Below, one piece after another: positions 6,046 to 6,808 of a stretch of DNA of 6,808 nt. The stretch covers positions 1-6,808 of the forward strand of contig JAUWOM010000058.1 in NCBI GenBank assembly GCA_030612085.1. The letters run 5' to 3'. The position numbers and the translations under genes were made by a program. How positions within the stretch are numbered: position 1 is the first letter of the stretch; each line of letters begins with the position of its first letter. Below the pieces are notes generated by a model. It did no database searches. It was not told where the DNA came from and saw only the letters and a list, made by a program, of their open reading frames with translations. This DNA comes from Actinomycetes bacterium. Lineage in GTDB: Bacteria; Actinomycetota; Humimicrobiia; JAHJRV01.

Positions 6046-6077
6046 ATGTCTAAGTGTACTGAAATTACTTAGATCAT
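6046..6077 (+). other. Stem-loop upstream of the 110-aa gene
   Basis: TCTAAGT (6049-6055) and ACTTAGA (6067-6073) form a perfect 7-bp stem with an 11-nt loop. The stem extends by ATG/CAT (6046-6048 with 6075-6077) around one bulged T. It is followed by TTTTAAC, a short T run, so it could be a weak terminator for the nuclease gene. It also lies just upstream of the next ribosome binding site and could be an operator or an mRNA structure controlling that gene. Confidence 0.4.
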
Positions 6078-6103
6078 TTTAACATGCGAGGAAGGTAAGA
6101 TTA

Positions 6104-6436
6104 ATGGGTAAAAATAATAGTGGTTTAAACAAAAGACAGAGAAATTTACTAATTGATTGGTTTGATGATAACAAAGATGAAATTGTTGGGTTGTTTGTAG
6201 ATGTTGGAAAAATGGTAAAACAGAGTATTTTTAGCAAAACTTTTTATTATGCATTTATAAAATTGAATTACTATGAAAACACAGATAAATGTATAAACCG
6301 TTTTCTTCACGCCTTATCAATAGACTATCATCATAAAAAAGAAAGAGGAGAAGTGTGGCGGCATCTAAGTAGTCGAAGAAAAAGAAAGAAAGAGAGGGAA
6401 TCATGGAAGCAATTTATTACTGAAAATGTGTTGTAA
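6104..6436 (+). CDS. Hypothetical basic protein, 110 aa
   Basis: I do not recognise this protein. Coding is supported by a good ribosome binding site (GAGGAAGG at 6088-6095, 8 nt before the ATG), an intact frame with codon use like its neighbours, and a coherent pattern of hydrophobic positions. The N-terminal part (8-40) reads as a helix pair with LNKRQRNLLIDWF followed by an acidic DDNKDE turn and a hydrophobic IVGLFVDVGKMV. The middle (41-75) is rich in Tyr, Phe and Leu. The C-terminal part is strongly basic, with RRKRKKER at 91-98. There is no signal peptide, membrane segment or cysteine pair (a single Cys at 63). The basic cluster suggests nucleic-acid or ribosome binding, but this is inference only. 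It lies 108 nt after the nuclease gene, so shared transcription is possible but not shown. Confidence 0.75.
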   Translation: MGKNNSGLNKRQRNLLIDWFDDNKDEIVGLFVDVGKMVKQSIFSKTFYYAFIKLNYYENTDKCINRFLHALSIDYHHKKERGEVWRHLSSRRKRKKERESWKQFITENVL

Positions 6437-6471
6437 AAATTATTTTAAAAAATTTTTTTAAAAAATAAATT
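6437..6471. other. Homopolymeric A/T block after the 110-aa gene
   Basis: The run at about 6445-6467 alternates A6, T7 and A6 tracts and is self-complementary. It could form an A/T-only hairpin with a U-run, a crude bidirectional terminator, or simply be bent spacer DNA. No gene is visible. Confidence 0.25.
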
Positions 6472-6504
6472 TATAAGGCAAGAGATTTATTCTCTTGAAT
6501 TATA
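6472..6504 (+). other. Imperfect hairpin before ecfT
   Basis: CAAGAGA (6479-6485) pairs with TCTCTTG (6491-6497) around the loop TTTAT. Beyond an internal loop of two opposed G/A positions (GG 6477-6478 against AA 6498-6499), TATAA (6472-6476) pairs with TTATA (6500-6504). No T tract follows, so it is not a standard intrinsic terminator on this strand. Its 3' arm overlaps a TATAAT at 6501-6506, so it may be a 3'-end structure or an operator-like site. Confidence 0.4.
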
Positions 6505-6506
6505 AT
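6501..6506 (+). promoter_or_regulatory. Possible -10 element for ecfT
   Basis: A perfect TATAAT lies 17 nt before the ecfT ATG at 6524, predicting a transcript start near 6513 and a leader of about 11 nt without a Shine-Dalgarno sequence. No convincing -35 hexamer is found 16-18 bp upstream; that stretch is the arm of a hairpin. Chance occurrence is quite possible at this base composition. Confidence 0.25.
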
Positions 6507-6523
6507 GATTTAAAGTTATATAC

Positions 6524-6808
6524 ATGAAATATAGAACATTTTTTATTCTTAAAGATAGTCCAATTCATAGATTAAATCCACTAACTAAATTAACTGTTTT
6601 AGGCTTTATTATAGTCTCTTTATATACTATAAATTGGATTCATTTTCCAATACTTCTTTTTTTATTAATAATCACCCCCATTGCCTTTTTGGGAAGAGTT
6701 TCTAAAGAATTTTTTAAAATAATTTTAAAAGTGGGATTACCTTTAATTTTATTTGTGTTTGCATTTCAAATCGTTTTTTATCCAGGTGGAGAAAAAGTTA
6801 TATGGGAA
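6524..6808 (+). CDS. ecfT: ECF transporter transmembrane (T) component, 3'-truncated by window edge
   Basis: The first 95 residues of a membrane protein of the EcfT/CbiQ family, the scaffold that couples ECF ATPases to an S-component for vitamin or micronutrient uptake. The N-terminal signature DSPIHRLNPLTKL (11-23) matches the family pattern S-P-hydrophobic-H-x-L-(D/N)-P-x-T-K. Hydrophobic segments lie at about 21-37, 40-57 and 69-88, the last ending in FAFQIVFYPGG. The full family length is about 250-270 residues, so most of the protein, including the coupling helices with Ala-Arg-Gly type motifs, lies beyond the window. The ATG at 6524 is the only reasonable start; no Shine-Dalgarno sequence is visible. 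queT upstream is a possible partner S-component, but two other genes lie between them. The family assignment is solid; the symbol and the transported substrate are less sure. Confidence 0.88.
   Translation, partial: MKYRTFFILKDSPIHRLNPLTKLTVLGFIIVSLYTINWIHFPILLFLLIITPIAFLGRVSKEFFKIILKVGLPLILFVFAFQIVFYPGGEKVIWE

Noticed and set aside
6084..6098. ATG at 6084 as an upstream start for the 110-aa gene
   Set aside because: It is followed by a stop after four codons and is in a different frame; it merely overlaps the ribosome binding site.

Overview
The window is about 70% A+T and codes entirely on the plus strand. It holds the 3' part of one gene, seven complete protein genes, and the 5' part of a last gene. 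The low-GC codon use, the alaS-ruvX-mltG-yqeG order and the ECF-type vitamin transporter parts point to a low-GC bacterium that makes peptidoglycan: a Firmicute, or a Firmicute-like lineage such as Atribacterota. The exact phylum cannot be fixed from this sequence.

Layout. Positions 2-1846 are the C-terminal two thirds of alanyl-tRNA synthetase. The 143-bp gap that follows holds two GTAG-flanked palindromes in inverted orientation. They look like a REP doublet (REPIN/BIME-type element). Then come ruvX (pre-16S rRNA nuclease / Holliday-junction resolvase family), mltG (endolytic murein transglycosylase, overlapping ruvX by 14 nt) and yqeG (HAD phosphatase, 1 nt after mltG), which form a tight operon. 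After an AT-rich gap with a possible promoter come acyP (acylphosphatase) and, 9 nt on, queT (substrate-binding membrane component for a queuosine precursor). A weak terminator and an unusually GC-rich 70-nt leader precede a Cas4/AddB-like PD-(D/E)XK nuclease with an Fe-S cysteine set. Next is a 110-aa basic protein I do not recognise. A gap with a hairpin leads to the start of an ECF transporter T-component (ecfT), which runs off the window end.

How the genes fit together. The first block is housekeeping: translation, rRNA maturation and cell wall. QueT and the EcfT-type protein could belong to one transporter (S- and T-components), but two unrelated genes lie between them, so EcfT may equally serve several S-components. 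The nuclease and the unknown small protein are the accessory-looking part.

The most notable structure is the palindrome pair at 1854-1966. The two copies differ by compensatory base-pair flips, and the second carries a possible promoter for ruvX. No CRISPR array, tRNA, rRNA or transposase gene was seen. No convincing new multi-gene system is present. The nuclease plus unknown-protein pair and the REP doublet deserve the most attention.
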